Assembly (NCBI GenBank): GCA_014649155.1
Contig: BMSM01000002.1
Span: 186,001 to 250,000, forward strand
Origin: Streptomyces griseoviridis
Lineage (GTDB): Bacteria; Actinomycetota; Actinomycetes; Streptomycetales; Streptomycetaceae
Length of the DNA stretch: 64,000 nucleotides
Direction of reading: 5' to 3'
Each line of letters starts with the position of its first letter. Positions within the stretch are counted from its first letter, which is position 1. The position numbers were made by a program, and so were the translations under genes. Shown here piece by piece: positions 52,101-60,953 of this stretch. A model generated the notes under the pieces. It was not told where the DNA came from, searched no databases, and worked only from the letters and a program-made list of their open reading frames with translations.

Positions 52101-53290
52101 GCGGCACGCGTCGCGGTCGCGCTCGCCGCGTGTCCAGCGGGCGGCGGCCAGCATCAGCTGGCTGCCGGCGACGCCCAGCAGGCTGCCGGGACCGAGGTGC
52201 TGCCGGCCGGCGACCCGGGCCGGCGGGAACGACGTCTCCGCGTCCGGCCCGGCGTCGCGGGTGCGCCGGACGAGGTCTGCCCGGACTGGTCCGGGGGCGC
52301 GGTGATCAGCCGCGCCCCGAGCGAGCGCAGCGCCTCGCCCACAGGAACGTCGTACCGCCCTTCACGCAGTCCCCGCTGCCGCCCGAGCTGATACCGAGCG
52401 CCAGGCCCTCCGAGAACAGCGGGCCGCCGCTGTCCCCGGCCTCCGCGCACACCTCCGTCTCGATGAGACCGGTGACCGTGCCCTCCGGATGGTTCACGGC
52501 CGCGTCCGCCGCCGTCACCCGGCCGCCGCGCAGACCGGTCGCACCGCCGCTGCGGAACACCCGCCGCCCCATGGAGACCGCACCGGTGCCGGTGATCCGC
52601 ACGCCCTTGCCGTCGCCCGCACCGCCACGGCGTACTCCACCAGGGAGCAGTCGTCACCGGGGAAGCCGCCGGCCGCCGTCGCCCCGACCGGGCGGCCGCC
52701 GGCGAACCACTCCGGGCCAGCCGGCCCGCAGTGCCCGGCCTTCAGCACGTGGTCGGCGGCCCTGTCCGTCACGTCGAACCCGGCCGAACAGCGCCCCGCC
52801 GGCGACAGGAGGGGCCGCGCCCCGCCCGACCGCGGGGCGAAGCACCCTCGGTGCGTTCGGCGCGGACGAGGCCGCCCAGTTCCCGTGCCGCGTCCGTCAG
52901 CACCGCCCGGTCGCCCGGCGGGACGGTGCGGTCGCCCCGGACCACCACCTCGTTCGACCGATGGTCCACCGTCCACGCGGTCCCGGCCACCCGGGGCGGC
53001 GACCGCGGGGCCGCCGTCGCCGCCCGCAGCTCGCGCCGACCGTGCGGCACGAGCCTGGCCGTGGCGTCCGCGCGGCGGACCTCGGCGGCCGTCGCCGCGT
53101 CGGTGACCGCGACCACCGGCCGCCCGCCGGCGCCGATCCAGTGCCCCGCCGTACGGGAGGTGCCCCTCCGGCCCCCCGGGCCGGCCGGTTCGCCGGCGAC
53201 GGCCGTGTCACCGTCGCGGACCCGAGCAGCAGCCCGCCGGCGGCGGCCGGCCGCACCGCGCGCCGGACGACGCGCCGGCGTACGTGCCTC
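52100..53290 (-). pseudogene. frameshifted streptogrisin-type S1 serine protease pseudogene
   Basis: On the minus strand, protease-like segments follow in order but in different frames. A signal-like [21 protein letters not shown] lies near 53230, and a pro-region (RADATARLVPHGRRELRAATA) at ~52880-53150. The mature start PAGRCSAGFDV with KAGHC (catalytic His) and DDCSLVEYA (Asp) lies at ~52630-52810. Then come EAGDSGGPLFSEG (Ser) at ~52400-52450 and VPVGEALRSLGARLITA at ~52300. At least three frame changes separate them, though the catalytic codons persist. A hydrophobic C-terminal tail may lie near 52100-52190. Confidence 0.75.
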
Positions 53291-53376
53291 GTACGCGCTC
53301 TCCCCAGACCGCAACGGTGCCGAAGTCCTTCGTACACCCCTGGAACAAGTCCGCGAGCGCGGCCGTGTTCAGCTCT

Positions 53377-53382
53377 TATGGT
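53377..53382 (+). promoter_or_regulatory. -10 hexamer of the aminotransferase gene
   Basis: TATGGT is followed by 6 nt and the ATG at 53389. No ribosome site is seen. Confidence 0.45.
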
Positions 53383-53388
53383 GTGGCC

Positions 53389-54549
53389 ATGACCGGTGAC
53401 ACCGACAACCCCCTGCGCGCGCTGACCCTCGCTCAGCTGCGGCGGCGCACCAGCATGAAGTGGCGCACCTACCCCGAGGACGTCCTGCCGCTGTGGGTGG
53501 CCGAGATGGACGTGCCGCTCGCCGGGCCGGTGGTGCGCGCCGTCACCGAGGCGATGGAACGCGGTGACACCGGTTACCCGTCCGGCACCGCCTACGCCGA
53601 GGCGCTGGCCGGGTTCGCGGGCGAGCGGTGGCGGTGGGACGGGCTCGCCGTGGAGCGGACCGCGATCGTGCCCGACGTGATGCTCGGCGTCGTCGAGATG
53701 CTGAAGCTGGTCACCGGCCCCGGCGACCCGGTGATCGTCAACCCGCCCGTGTACCCGCCGTTCTACGCGTTCGTGACCCATCTGGACCGCCGGGTGACCG
53801 AGGCCCCGCTCGGCCCGGACCTGCGGCTGGACCTCGCCGCGCTGGAGGACGTCTTCCGGCGGTGCGCCAGGGGCGGCGGGCGGGCCGCGTACCTGCTGTG
53901 CAGCCCGCACAACCCGACCGGCACCGTGCACACCGCCGACGAGCTGACCGCCGTGGCGGCCCTCGCCGAGCGGTACGGCGTCCGGGTCGTCGCCGACGAG
54001 ATCCACGCCCCGCTGGTCACGCCCGGGGTCCGGTTCGTGCCGTACCTGAGCGTCCCCGGCGCCGAGCGCGGCCTGTCCCTGATGTCGGCGTCGAAGGGCT
54101 GGAACCTCGCCGGGCTCAAGGCCGCCCTGGCCGTCGCCGGGCCGGGAGCCGCCGCCGACCTGGCGCGGATGCCGGAGGAGGTCGGGCACGGCCCGAGCCA
54201 TGTCGGGGTCCTCGCCCACACCGCCGCTCTGCGCGACGGCACCGCGTGGCTGGACGCGCTGCTCGCCGGGCTCGACGACAACCGGCGGCTGCTGACCGCC
54301 CTGCTGGCCGAGCGTCTGCCCGGCGTCGTCCACCGCGCCGGGGAGGCCACCTTCCTCGCCTGGCTGGACTGCCGCGCCCTCGGCCTCGGCGACGACCCGG
54401 CGGAGACCTTCCTGGGACGCGGCCGGGTGGCGGTCAACTCCGGGCTCCCGTTCGGCACCGGCGGCGCCGGGCACGTACGGCTCAACTTCGGCACGGCACC
54501 CGAGGTGATCGAGGAGGCCGTGCGCCGGATGGCGGCCGTTCTGTCCTGA
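53389..54549 (+). CDS. PatB/MalY-type aminotransferase (cystathionine beta-lyase-like)
   Basis: A 386-residue PLP enzyme of the class I/II aminotransferase fold. [12 protein letters not shown] is the PatB-type start, and [28 protein letters not shown] and [11 protein letters not shown] line the [18 protein letters not shown] carries the PLP lysine, and the C-terminal VRLNFGT holds the substrate-carboxylate arginine. PatB enzymes cleave C-S bonds of cystathionine or related thioethers. The ATG at 53389 seems leaderless. Confidence 0.9.
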   Translation: MTGDTDNPLRALTLAQLRRRTSMKWRTYPEDVLPLWVAEMDVPLAGPVVRAVTEAMERGDTGYPSGTAYAEALAGFAGERWRWDGLAVERTAIVPDVMLGVVEMLKLVTGPGDPVIVNPPVYPPFYAFVTHLDRRVTEAPLGPDLRLDLAALEDVFRRCARGGGRAAYLLCSPHNPTGTVHTADELTAVAALAERYGVRVVADEIHAPLVTPGVRFVPYLSVPGAERGLSLMSASKGWNLAGLKAALAVAGPGAAADLARMPEEVGHGPSHVGVLAHTAALRDGTAWLDALLAGLDDNRRLLTALLAERLPGVVHRAGEATFLAWLDCRALGLGDDPAETFLGRGRVAVNSGLPFGTGGAGHVRLNFGTAPEVIEEAVRRMAAVLS

Positions 54550-54601
54550 CCCGGTGGGCCGTGTCCCGAAGCGCACTCTCGTGGCCGGCGCGACCGGCGC
54601 C

Positions 54602-54607
54602 TAGACT
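54602..54607 (+). promoter_or_regulatory. -10 hexamer of the PPOX-class gene
   Basis: TAGACT is followed by 7 nt and the ATG at 54615. Confidence 0.45.
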
Positions 54608-54614
54608 CGCGGAC

Positions 54615-55010
54615 ATGGACGAGGCACTGGCCCGGCTCGGCGCGGGAAAATACCTGCTGTTCACCAGCTTCCGGAAGAACGGCACCCCGGTCGCCACCCC
54701 GGTGTGGGTGGTGCGCGACGGGGACGCGCTCGGCGTCTGGACGGTCGCCGCCTCCTGGAAGGTGAAGCGGGTGCGCCACCGCGCCGACGTTCTCGTGGGC
54801 CCCTGCGACGTTCGCGGCAACCCGACCGGCGACCTGACCCCCGCGACCGCGGAGATCTGCGACGCGGCCACCACCGCCCGCTACCGGAAGCTGATCGCCC
54901 GCAAGTACGGCGTCGCGGGCCGGCTCGTCCTGCTCGGCAGCCGGCTGCGGCGCGGCACGGACGGCACGGTGGGCATCCGCGTCACCCTCACTCCGGCCAC
55001 CGGTACCTGA
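54615..55010 (+). CDS. PPOX class F420-dependent oxidoreductase
   Basis: A 131-residue split-beta-barrel protein: GKYLLFTSFRKNGTPVATPVWVV, LGVWTVAASWKVKRVRHRADV, then RYRKLIARKYG. This is the short FDOR-B/PPOX-like group, whose members bind F420 or FMN. The substrate is unknown. It is the second probable F420 protein in the window. It follows the aminotransferase by 65 bp but has its own leaderless-type promoter. Confidence 0.85.
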   Translation: MDEALARLGAGKYLLFTSFRKNGTPVATPVWVVRDGDALGVWTVAASWKVKRVRHRADVLVGPCDVRGNPTGDLTPATAEICDAATTARYRKLIARKYGVAGRLVLLGSRLRRGTDGTVGIRVTLTPATGT

Positions 55011-55032
55011 CGGCCCGCCGGCCGGCGCCCGC

Positions 55033-55446
55033 TCAGGTCCAGGCCCGGTACGGCTCGTCGACGAGCTGGAAGACCGGCTCGCCGCGCACCGGGTCCTTGG
55101 CCGTGGACAGCCGCACCCGGTCGCCGCTGTGGATGCCCAGCGGCGGACCCATGACCCGGCCGCGCAGCACGAACCCCTCCGCCATCTCGATCAGCGACAC
55201 ATTGCGCGTCGCCGGGGTGTTGCGGTGCACCACCGTGGAGTGGCGCACCGTCCCGGTGCCCTCGCTGCGCTCGGTGCGCAGGTCACTGCCCCGGCACACC
55301 GGGCAGAGCACCCGGTGGTACATGGCGGTCCCGCACCAGGTGCAGCGCTGGAAGACGAGGGCGTCCGTGACCGGGGCCGTCGGTTCCAGCACCCCGGTCG
55401 TGGAGCCGGCTGCCTGCTGGGCGACGCTTCCTGAGTGGTGGTACAC
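55033..55446 (-). CDS. DUF35 Zn-ribbon/OB-fold protein
   Basis: A 137-residue protein. A rubredoxin-like zinc ribbon (CTWCGTAMYHRVLCPVC, four cysteines) precedes an OB fold (EGFVLRGRVMGPPLGIHSGDRV). DUF35 proteins assist thiolases and HMG-CoA-synthase-like enzymes in steroid and polyketide metabolism, by carrying acyl-CoA. No thiolase is adjacent here. The GTG at 55446 is preferred because AGGGAG lies 9 nt upstream; a longer reading to 55551 would add a poorly conserved region. Confidence 0.82.
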   Translation of the reverse strand: MYHHSGSVAQQAAGSTTGVLEPTAPVTDALVFQRCTWCGTAMYHRVLCPVCRGSDLRTERSEGTGTVRHSTVVHRNTPATRNVSLIEMAEGFVLRGRVMGPPLGIHSGDRVRLSTAKDPVRGEPVFQLVDEPYRAWT

Positions 55447-55625
55447 GCTGGTCAACTCCCTGCGCTCGGCCGGAATACGGCGTGCGCGGTCCCCCGGGCA
55501 CGCGGATGCGCGGCGCGTTGTGCCACCGTGCACGACAGCAGAGTATGGCACTGAGTGTCAGCCGTAAAGGCACTGCGTACCGTTTTCAGGGGGGTGACAG
55601 GGGAGGGCAGAGGGGGCCGCGGGGG

Positions 55626-56351
55626 TCAGGCCCGGCCGAGCGCCGACTCCAGTTCCTGGACGACCCGCCACAGGGGGGCGTCCCGCCGGGTGACGACGAC
55701 CACCACGTCCTCTGCGTCCGGCACGGCGGGCGCCGGCGGCGGGGCGGGCAGGCCGGCGCCGAAGGCCGACTGCACGTAGCCCAGGGCGTGGTCGACCGCG
55801 GCGCCCGCGTCGTCCACCCCGTCCGAACGCAGCCAGGCGCGCAGGGCGTTGTTGTGCGCCGCGACCACCGCGGCGGCGACCACGTCGGCCCGCAGCGTCC
55901 CGTCCGGGCGGCCGGCGAACCGGTCGCGCAGATAGGCGGCGAGGGCCCGCTCGTACCGCCACACCACCGACAGCTCGTACGCGCGCAGGCCCGGCACCCG
56001 CTTGGTCAGCCGGTAGCGCTGCACCGAGAAGGAGGGGTTCTCCGCGTACATGCGCAGCACCAGCCGGGCCGCGTCGCAGACCCGGCGCACCGGTTCCACG
56101 TCCGCGGGGGAGGCCGCCAGGAAGGCGGTCATGTCGGCCAGGCACCGCTCGTGGTCGGGGAAGACCACGTCCTCCTTGGACGGGAAGTAGCGGAAGAACG
56201 ACCGCCGTCCGACCCCGGCCAGCGCCACGATGTCGTCCACGGTGGTCTCTTCGTAGCCCCGCTCCAGGAACAGCCGGAAGGCCGCCGCGACCAGGGCCTC
56301 GCGCATCGGCGGCCGGCCGTCGCGGCGCGGCGGCGCACTGCTGGGGTTCAT
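55626..56351 (-). CDS. TetR family transcriptional regulator
   Basis: A 241-residue regulator. The N-terminal DNA-binding domain (~14-62) reads MREALVAAAFRLFLERGYEETTVDDIVALAGVG in parts, ending FFRYFPSKEDVV. The C-terminal domain is helical, with an acidic/aromatic ligand pocket. The ligand and targets are unknown. It diverges from the ATP-grasp gene at 56474, so that gene is a candidate target. The ATG at 56351 is used; one at 56369 would add six residues. Confidence 0.9.
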   Translation of the reverse strand: MNPSSAPPRRDGRPPMREALVAAAFRLFLERGYEETTVDDIVALAGVGRRSFFRYFPSKEDVVFPDHERCLADMTAFLAASPADVEPVRRVCDAARLVLRMYAENPSFSVQRYRLTKRVPGLRAYELSVVWRYERALAAYLRDRFAGRPDGTLRADVVAAAVVAAHNNALRAWLRSDGVDDAGAAVDHALGYVQSAFGAGLPAPPPAPAVPDAEDVVVVVTRRDAPLWRVVQELESALGRA

Positions 56352-56439
56352 GGACGCCGAACGTAGCACCTGACCGGCCCTGATGGCACGCGGTGCAGCC
56401 CCGGAAGGAACTGAGTGCAGTCACGTCCCGGTGGTCCCT

Positions 56440-56467
56440 TACGATCGGCCCAGCCGTTCCCGAGGAG
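56440..56467 (+). promoter_or_regulatory. promoter and ribosome site of the ATP-grasp-like gene
   Basis: TACGAT (56440-56445) would start transcription near 56452. GAGGAG (56462-56467) then stands 6 nt before the GTG at 56474. This is a normal leader, unlike the leaderless genes, and fixes the start. Confidence 0.5.
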
Positions 56468-56473
56468 TTCCCC

Positions 56474-57319
56474 GTGCCGACCGCCCGCCCCCGTCTGCTG
56501 TACGTCACCGACCTGGCCTACCCCGCCCGCGGGCGCCGCTACGGCGACGAGGACGTCTTCCTCACCTCGCGGCTGCGCGCGGAGTTCGACCTGGCCCTGT
56601 GCCACCCCGGGGACGCCGTGTCGCTGATGGACGCCTTCGACGCCGTCGTGGTCCGCAACAGCGGACCCGTGCTGACGTACCCCGAGGCGTACGCCGCCTT
56701 CCGTGAGCGCGCGGCCGAACGCGGAACCCCCGTCTTCAACCCGCTCACCGGCCGCGGTGACATGGCCGGCAAGGGGTATCTGACGGACCTGACCGCGGCC
56801 GGGTACCCGGTCATCCCGACCGTGGACCGGGCCGCCGACCTGCACCGCCTCCCCGAGACCGGCCGCTACGTCGTCAAACCCCGCCTCGGCGCCGACTCCG
56901 CCGGCCTGCGGACCGTCACGCCGGACGCGCTGCGCGCGGTGCTGGCGGAGGGCGCGGCCACCGGGGCGGACCTGCTCGCCCAGCCGCACGTCGACTTCGT
57001 CCACGAGATCTCGTTCTGCTTCGTCGACGACGCCTTCCAGTACGCCCTGTACGCGCCCCGCCCCGACCGGCGCTGGGAACTGGCGCCGTACCGGCCCACC
57101 CTGGCCGACCTGGCCTTCGCCCGGCGGTTCATCGACTGGAACGCCCTCCCGTACGGCGTCCAGCGCGTCGACGCCTGCCGGACGCCCGACGGCGGACTCC
57201 TCCTGGTCGAGCTGGAGGACCTCAACCCCTACCTGTCCCTCGACGCCCTCGACGACGGCACCCGGGAGGCCTTCGTCACGGCGTTCACGGCGTCCCTGCG
57301 ACGTTTCCTCGCCGTCTGA
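56474..57319 (+). CDS. ATP-grasp-like protein
   Basis: A 281-residue protein. The first ~110 residues form a Rossmann-like N-domain (LLYVTDLAYPARGRRYGDEDVF, DAVVVRNSGPV). Then RYVVKPRLGADSAGLRTV resembles the ATP-grasp lysine and loop, and LLLVELEDLNPYLSL at the C-terminus resembles the Glu/Asn metal site. ATP-grasp enzymes join carboxylates to amines or thiols, and an orphan ligase role in a small pathway is possible. The next gene on this strand is a flavin reductase 48 bp on. Confidence 0.72.
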   Translation: MPTARPRLLYVTDLAYPARGRRYGDEDVFLTSRLRAEFDLALCHPGDAVSLMDAFDAVVVRNSGPVLTYPEAYAAFRERAAERGTPVFNPLTGRGDMAGKGYLTDLTAAGYPVIPTVDRAADLHRLPETGRYVVKPRLGADSAGLRTVTPDALRAVLAEGAATGADLLAQPHVDFVHEISFCFVDDAFQYALYAPRPDRRWELAPYRPTLADLAFARRFIDWNALPYGVQRVDACRTPDGGLLLVELEDLNPYLSLDALDDGTREAFVTAFTASLRRFLAV

Positions 57320-57367
57320 CGAGGCAGACGTACCGCCACGGACGGCTTCAGGGAGAGGCAGGACAGC

Positions 57368-57871
57368 GTGGACGGCGCGGACAGCGTGGGCATCGACGGA
57401 TTCGCCGGGCGGCTCGACCCCGAGGTGTGCGTGGTGACGGCCGCGTCCGGCGGGGAGCGGGCCGGCTGCCTGGTCGGCTTCGCCGCACAGTGCTCGCTGC
57501 GGCCCGTGCGGTTCGCGGTGTGGCTGTCCGAGCTGAACCGGACCCACGAGGTGGCCGGCTCGGCGGAGTTCCTCGCGGTCCATCTGCTCGCCCGGGACCA
57601 GCGCGCCCTGGCGGAGCGCTTCGGCGGCCGGACCGGACACCGGGAGGACAAGTTCCGCGACGTGCGGTGGCGCGAGGGGTACGGCGGTGCCGTGGTCCTC
57701 GCGGACGTGGAGGAGTGGTTCGTCGGACGGGTCGTGGCCCGCGTCGACGGCGGCGACCACACCGGCTTCGTCCTCGACCCGGTCGACAGCGGTCGCCGCG
57801 GGGCGCCGGAGCGGCCCCTGATGCGGCAGAGCGACGCCATCACGATCCGTCCCGGCCACCCGGTGGACTGA
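57368..57871 (+). CDS. flavin reductase family protein
   Basis: A 167-residue split-barrel FMN-binding protein: VCVVTAASGGERAGCLVGFAAQCSLRP and RFAVWLSELNRTHEVA, then LARDQRALAERFGG. The family reduces flavins for two-component monooxygenases or has other reductase roles. GGGAGAGG precedes the GTG. The C-terminus (MRQSDAITIRPGHPVD) is short. It may share a transcript with the ATP-grasp-like gene. Confidence 0.85.
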   Translation: MDGADSVGIDGFAGRLDPEVCVVTAASGGERAGCLVGFAAQCSLRPVRFAVWLSELNRTHEVAGSAEFLAVHLLARDQRALAERFGGRTGHREDKFRDVRWREGYGGAVVLADVEEWFVGRVVARVDGGDHTGFVLDPVDSGRRGAPERPLMRQSDAITIRPGHPVD

Positions 57872-57921
57872 CCCGGCCTCAGGCAGCGGCAGCCCCCCCC
57901 GCGTCCGCGCGGCGCGGCCGG

Positions 57922-60363
57922 TCAGGCGGCCTCGTCCGGGACCCGGACGTCCAGGACGCAGACGTCGTCCCGCCGGTCCTCCCCCTCCAGCAGGGCGTCG
58001 AGCAGGGGCCGCAGGGAGTCCGCGTCCGGCCGGTCCGTGCCGGGAGCGGCGGCGGCCCGCGCCAGCCGCTCCAGGCCCCGGTCGATGTTCTCCGGGGGCC
58101 GCTCGATCAGGCCGTCCGTGTACAGCAGCAGCCGGTCGCCCGGCCGCAGGAGGCACGCGGCCTCCCCGTACCGGGTGGCCGCGGTCGCCCCCAGCAGCAT
58201 GCCGCGCGGCCGGTCGAGGAAGCGGGCCGCGCCGTCGCGCACCAGCAGCGGCGGCAGATGACCCGCCTGCGCCCACACCAGCCGGTGCCGCGCCCGCTCG
58301 TACCGGGCCAGGACCATGCTCGCCGTGGCGTGCGCGTCCCGGGAGTGCAGCAGCAGCGCGTTGAGCCGGGTGAGGGCGCCGGTCAGCGACGACCCGGTGA
58401 TGACCATGCCCTTGGCGGTGAACCGGAGCTGGGCCATCGTGGCGACCGCGTCCAGCCCGTGCCCGGCGACGTCGCCGACCACCAGCAGGGCGTCGCCGTC
58501 GGGTAGCTCGATCGCGCTGAACCAGTCGCCGCCGACGTGCACCCCCGACTGGGCGGGCGCGTAGGAGACCTCGACGCGCAGCCCGGCCAGTCGCAGCCGG
58601 CCCTCGGGCAGCGGCAGCAGCGCGTGCTGGAGCTGCGCGGCCAGGGTGCGTTCGGCCCGCAGGACGTCGTGCTGGGTCAGCATCGCCCGCTCGCTCGCCA
58701 CCAGGGCCAGCTCCGCCTGCCGCCGGGCGGTCATGTCCTGCACGAACCCGTGCACCTCGACGGGGGTGCCGTCGGCGTCCGTGGCCGCCTCGGCGACCAG
58801 CCGCAGATGCCGCACGCCGGCCGGCGCCCGCACCCGGGACCGGAACGGGACGTCGCACGGCCGCCCGTCGTCCCGCAGGCCGCGCAGGGCGCGGTGCAGC
58901 GCGGGCCGGTCCTCCGGCAGGGCCAGCGCGGGCACATCGGCGAGGCGGACCGGCCCGAGCACGTGGTCCCGGCCGAAGATGGCGAAGACCTGGGCGGACC
59001 AGCCGGCCTCACCGGTGACCAGGTTCCAGTTGACCCAGCCGAGGTCGCCCAGCCGCTGGAGGTCCGCCAGCCGCTGCTCCTGCCGGTCGGAGGCGCTGTG
59101 CCGCAGCCAGGTCAGCACCAACCCGCCGTCCAGCGGCGTCACCCGCACCGAGTAGGTGGACAGCTCGGCGGTGCCGCCCACCACGTCCTGGTGGGCGAAC
59201 GGCTCGCCCTCGTACGGCGTGCCCGTGGCCAGCGTCGTCAGGCAGGCCGGCCACAGCGGCTCGCCCGCCAGGGCGGGGAAGCACTCCAGGAACCGGCGGC
59301 CGACCAGTTCCGCGCCGGTGCGGCCGGTGACCCGCCCGGCCCGGTCGGTCGCGGCGTCGATGCGGCAGTCCCGTACCTCGCCCGAGGGCGACCGCAGCGG
59401 CGTCAGCAGCAGCGCCTCGACCGGCAGCGCGTCGAAGACCCGCTGGACGGCGGCGGCGTCCGCGGCGGGCTCCTGCCGGGTGCCGAACGCCCGCAGCCGC
59501 CCGGCGCACAGCTCGGCGACCGCGCGCAGCCGCTCCCGGTCGGCGGGCGAGAAGGCCCCGCCGTCGCGGCGCAGCACACCGAGGCAGTACCGGGCCCCCT
59601 TCCCGGCGGGCACCGGCAGCCAGGCCCGCGACCGCCGGCGCTCGGGCGGGTCGCCGATCAGCAGGTACCGCTCCCGGTCCCGGTCGAATTCCTCCAGCCA
59701 GCGCGCCTCCCCGGTCGCCAGCGCGTCCGGGGCGGCCAGCCCGCCGAGCGGGGGCACCTGCCGCCACTGGGCGGCCAGCGCGTCGTCGATCCCGCAGTGC
59801 CCCGCCAGTTCCAGCGCGCCGGACGGCAGCCGGACGTAGAGCAGCACGGCGTCGGCGCCGTACTCCGGGGCGAGGTGCTCCAGCAGACACCGCGCCAGTT
59901 CCCGCGGGGAGCCGACCCGGAGGAGCGCGCGGGCGAGGCGGGCGGGGGCCGCCGGCACGTCGTCCGGCGCCGGCGAGGCCGAGGGGACCCCGGGGGCCGG
60001 GGAACAGGGCACCGGGCCGCCCCCGGCGGCCACGGCGGGTTCCGGGGAACGGCCGGGGCCGCGGGGGGCGGGCGCGCCCAGCGTCCCGAGGGTGACCCAG
60101 CACTCCTCCAGCAGCGTCCGCCGCCGCTCCCTGGCACGCTGCACCAGTGCCTCGCGGGCCTCCTCCGCGGAGCACCCGCGCAGCGCCATCTCCGCGCCCT
60201 TGGCCCGCTCCACGACGGCCGTCGTCGCGGCCAGGTCGCGCAGCCGGTCCATCTCGACGCGCTGCCGGGCGACGACCTCGGCGAGGGTGGTCAGATCGTC
60301 GGGTGCGGTGTCGGCACCCGCGGGCGTGGCGTGCTCGCTCGTCACGTCATGAGCATCGCACAT
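57922..60363 (-). CDS. SpoIIE family protein phosphatase with ANTAR-like, GAF and PAS domains
   Basis: An 813-residue protein. Residues ~25-95 resemble an ANTAR RNA-binding domain (TTAVVERAKGAEMALRGC). A Pro/Ala-rich linker follows, then a GAF-like domain (~155-300), two PAS-like domains (~310-420, ~430-550), and SpoIIE/PP2C (~590-805; GGDWFSAIELPD, VVGDVAGHG, LLLYTDGLIERP). GGDWFS has Ser where the other three phosphatases have Asp (GGDW/F-F/Y-D). The ATG at 60363 is used; a GTG at 60345 with a GATGCT 6 nt before it is possible. It is convergent with the flavin reductase. Confidence 0.9.
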   Translation of the reverse strand: MCDAHDVTSEHATPAGADTAPDDLTTLAEVVARQRVEMDRLRDLAATTAVVERAKGAEMALRGCSAEEAREALVQRARERRRTLLEECWVTLGTLGAPAPRGPGRSPEPAVAAGGGPVPCSPAPGVPSASPAPDDVPAAPARLARALLRVGSPRELARCLLEHLAPEYGADAVLLYVRLPSGALELAGHCGIDDALAAQWRQVPPLGGLAAPDALATGEARWLEEFDRDRERYLLIGDPPERRRSRAWLPVPAGKGARYCLGVLRRDGGAFSPADRERLRAVAELCAGRLRAFGTRQEPAADAAAVQRVFDALPVEALLLTPLRSPSGEVRDCRIDAATDRAGRVTGRTGAELVGRRFLECFPALAGEPLWPACLTTLATGTPYEGEPFAHQDVVGGTAELSTYSVRVTPLDGGLVLTWLRHSASDRQEQRLADLQRLGDLGWVNWNLVTGEAGWSAQVFAIFGRDHVLGPVRLADVPALALPEDRPALHRALRGLRDDGRPCDVPFRSRVRAPAGVRHLRLVAEAATDADGTPVEVHGFVQDMTARRQAELALVASERAMLTQHDVLRAERTLAAQLQHALLPLPEGRLRLAGLRVEVSYAPAQSGVHVGGDWFSAIELPDGDALLVVGDVAGHGLDAVATMAQLRFTAKGMVITGSSLTGALTRLNALLLHSRDAHATASMVLARYERARHRLVWAQAGHLPPLLVRDGAARFLDRPRGMLLGATAATRYGEAACLLRPGDRLLLYTDGLIERPPENIDRGLERLARAAAAPGTDRPDADSLRPLLDALLEGEDRRDDVCVLDVRVPDEAA

Positions 60364-60481
60364 CGGCCCGTCCTCGCAGACCCGCTCGTCGCCGCCGTCC
60401 ACCGGTCCCGCGACGCGCCCCCGCGCCCCGGCGCGAGCGGCCCGTCCGCGTGGGCGGTCGCACGCGCGGGCACGGGATTCC

Positions 60482-60856
60482 TCAGCGCGCGCCGACCCGG
60501 TCGGTGAGGGCCGCGGTGACCGCGCGGACGCTGCGGGCGATGTGCTGCAACTGCCGGATCTCCGCCGCGTACAGCTTGATGGAGTGCTCGATGACCGACT
60601 CGGGCAGGCCGAGCCGCGGCAGATCGGCGCGGGCGCTGCGCAGGGCGGTGCGGGCGACCCGGATCTCCTGCTGGACCTGGAGGTCCGCGTGACGGGCGAG
60701 CAGCACGGGGTGCCGGATCAGCGCCGGGTAGCCGGCGTAGCGGGCCGGCACCAGCTCGCGCAGCCATCTGACGGCCGAGCGCTCCCAGTCGTAGCTGCCG
60801 GGGGGCTTGACCTGGCACGGCCAGTCGGGGCCGGGGCGCGTGGACGTCAGGGGCAT
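60482..60856 (-). CDS. hypothetical helical protein under an AT-rich promoter
   Basis: A 124-residue protein with no recognised domain. It begins with a Trp/Cys/Pro region (WPCQVKPPGSYDWERSAVRWL), then two probable long helices (LQVQQEIRVARTALRSARADL and EHSIKLYAAEIRQLQHIARSV). It has no signal peptide. The ATG at 60856 is chosen for its GGAAG at proper distance. Its promoter and the palindrome upstream are far more AT-rich than the gene, so it is a candidate for tight regulation. Confidence 0.6.
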   Translation of the reverse strand: MPLTSTRPGPDWPCQVKPPGSYDWERSAVRWLRELVPARYAGYPALIRHPVLLARHADLQVQQEIRVARTALRSARADLPRLGLPESVIEHSIKLYAAEIRQLQHIARSVRAVTAALTDRVGAR

Positions 60857-60923
60857 GATCATCGCTTCCGGGTGTGCGGGGTCGCGGATGCCGTCCGGTA
60901 CGGCCAGGTCGCGTTCCGTGAGC

Positions 60924-60952
60924 AGTATTTATATATGCGGTTGGGTTTTCAA
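60924..60952 (-). promoter_or_regulatory. sigma70-like promoter of the hypothetical gene
   Basis: On the minus strand TTGAAA (60947-60952), a 17-bp spacer and AATACT (60924-60929). Transcription would start near 60917, about 60 nt before the ATG at 60856. The spacer and surroundings (TATATAAA) are very AT-rich. Confidence 0.65.
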
Positions 60953-60953
60953 G

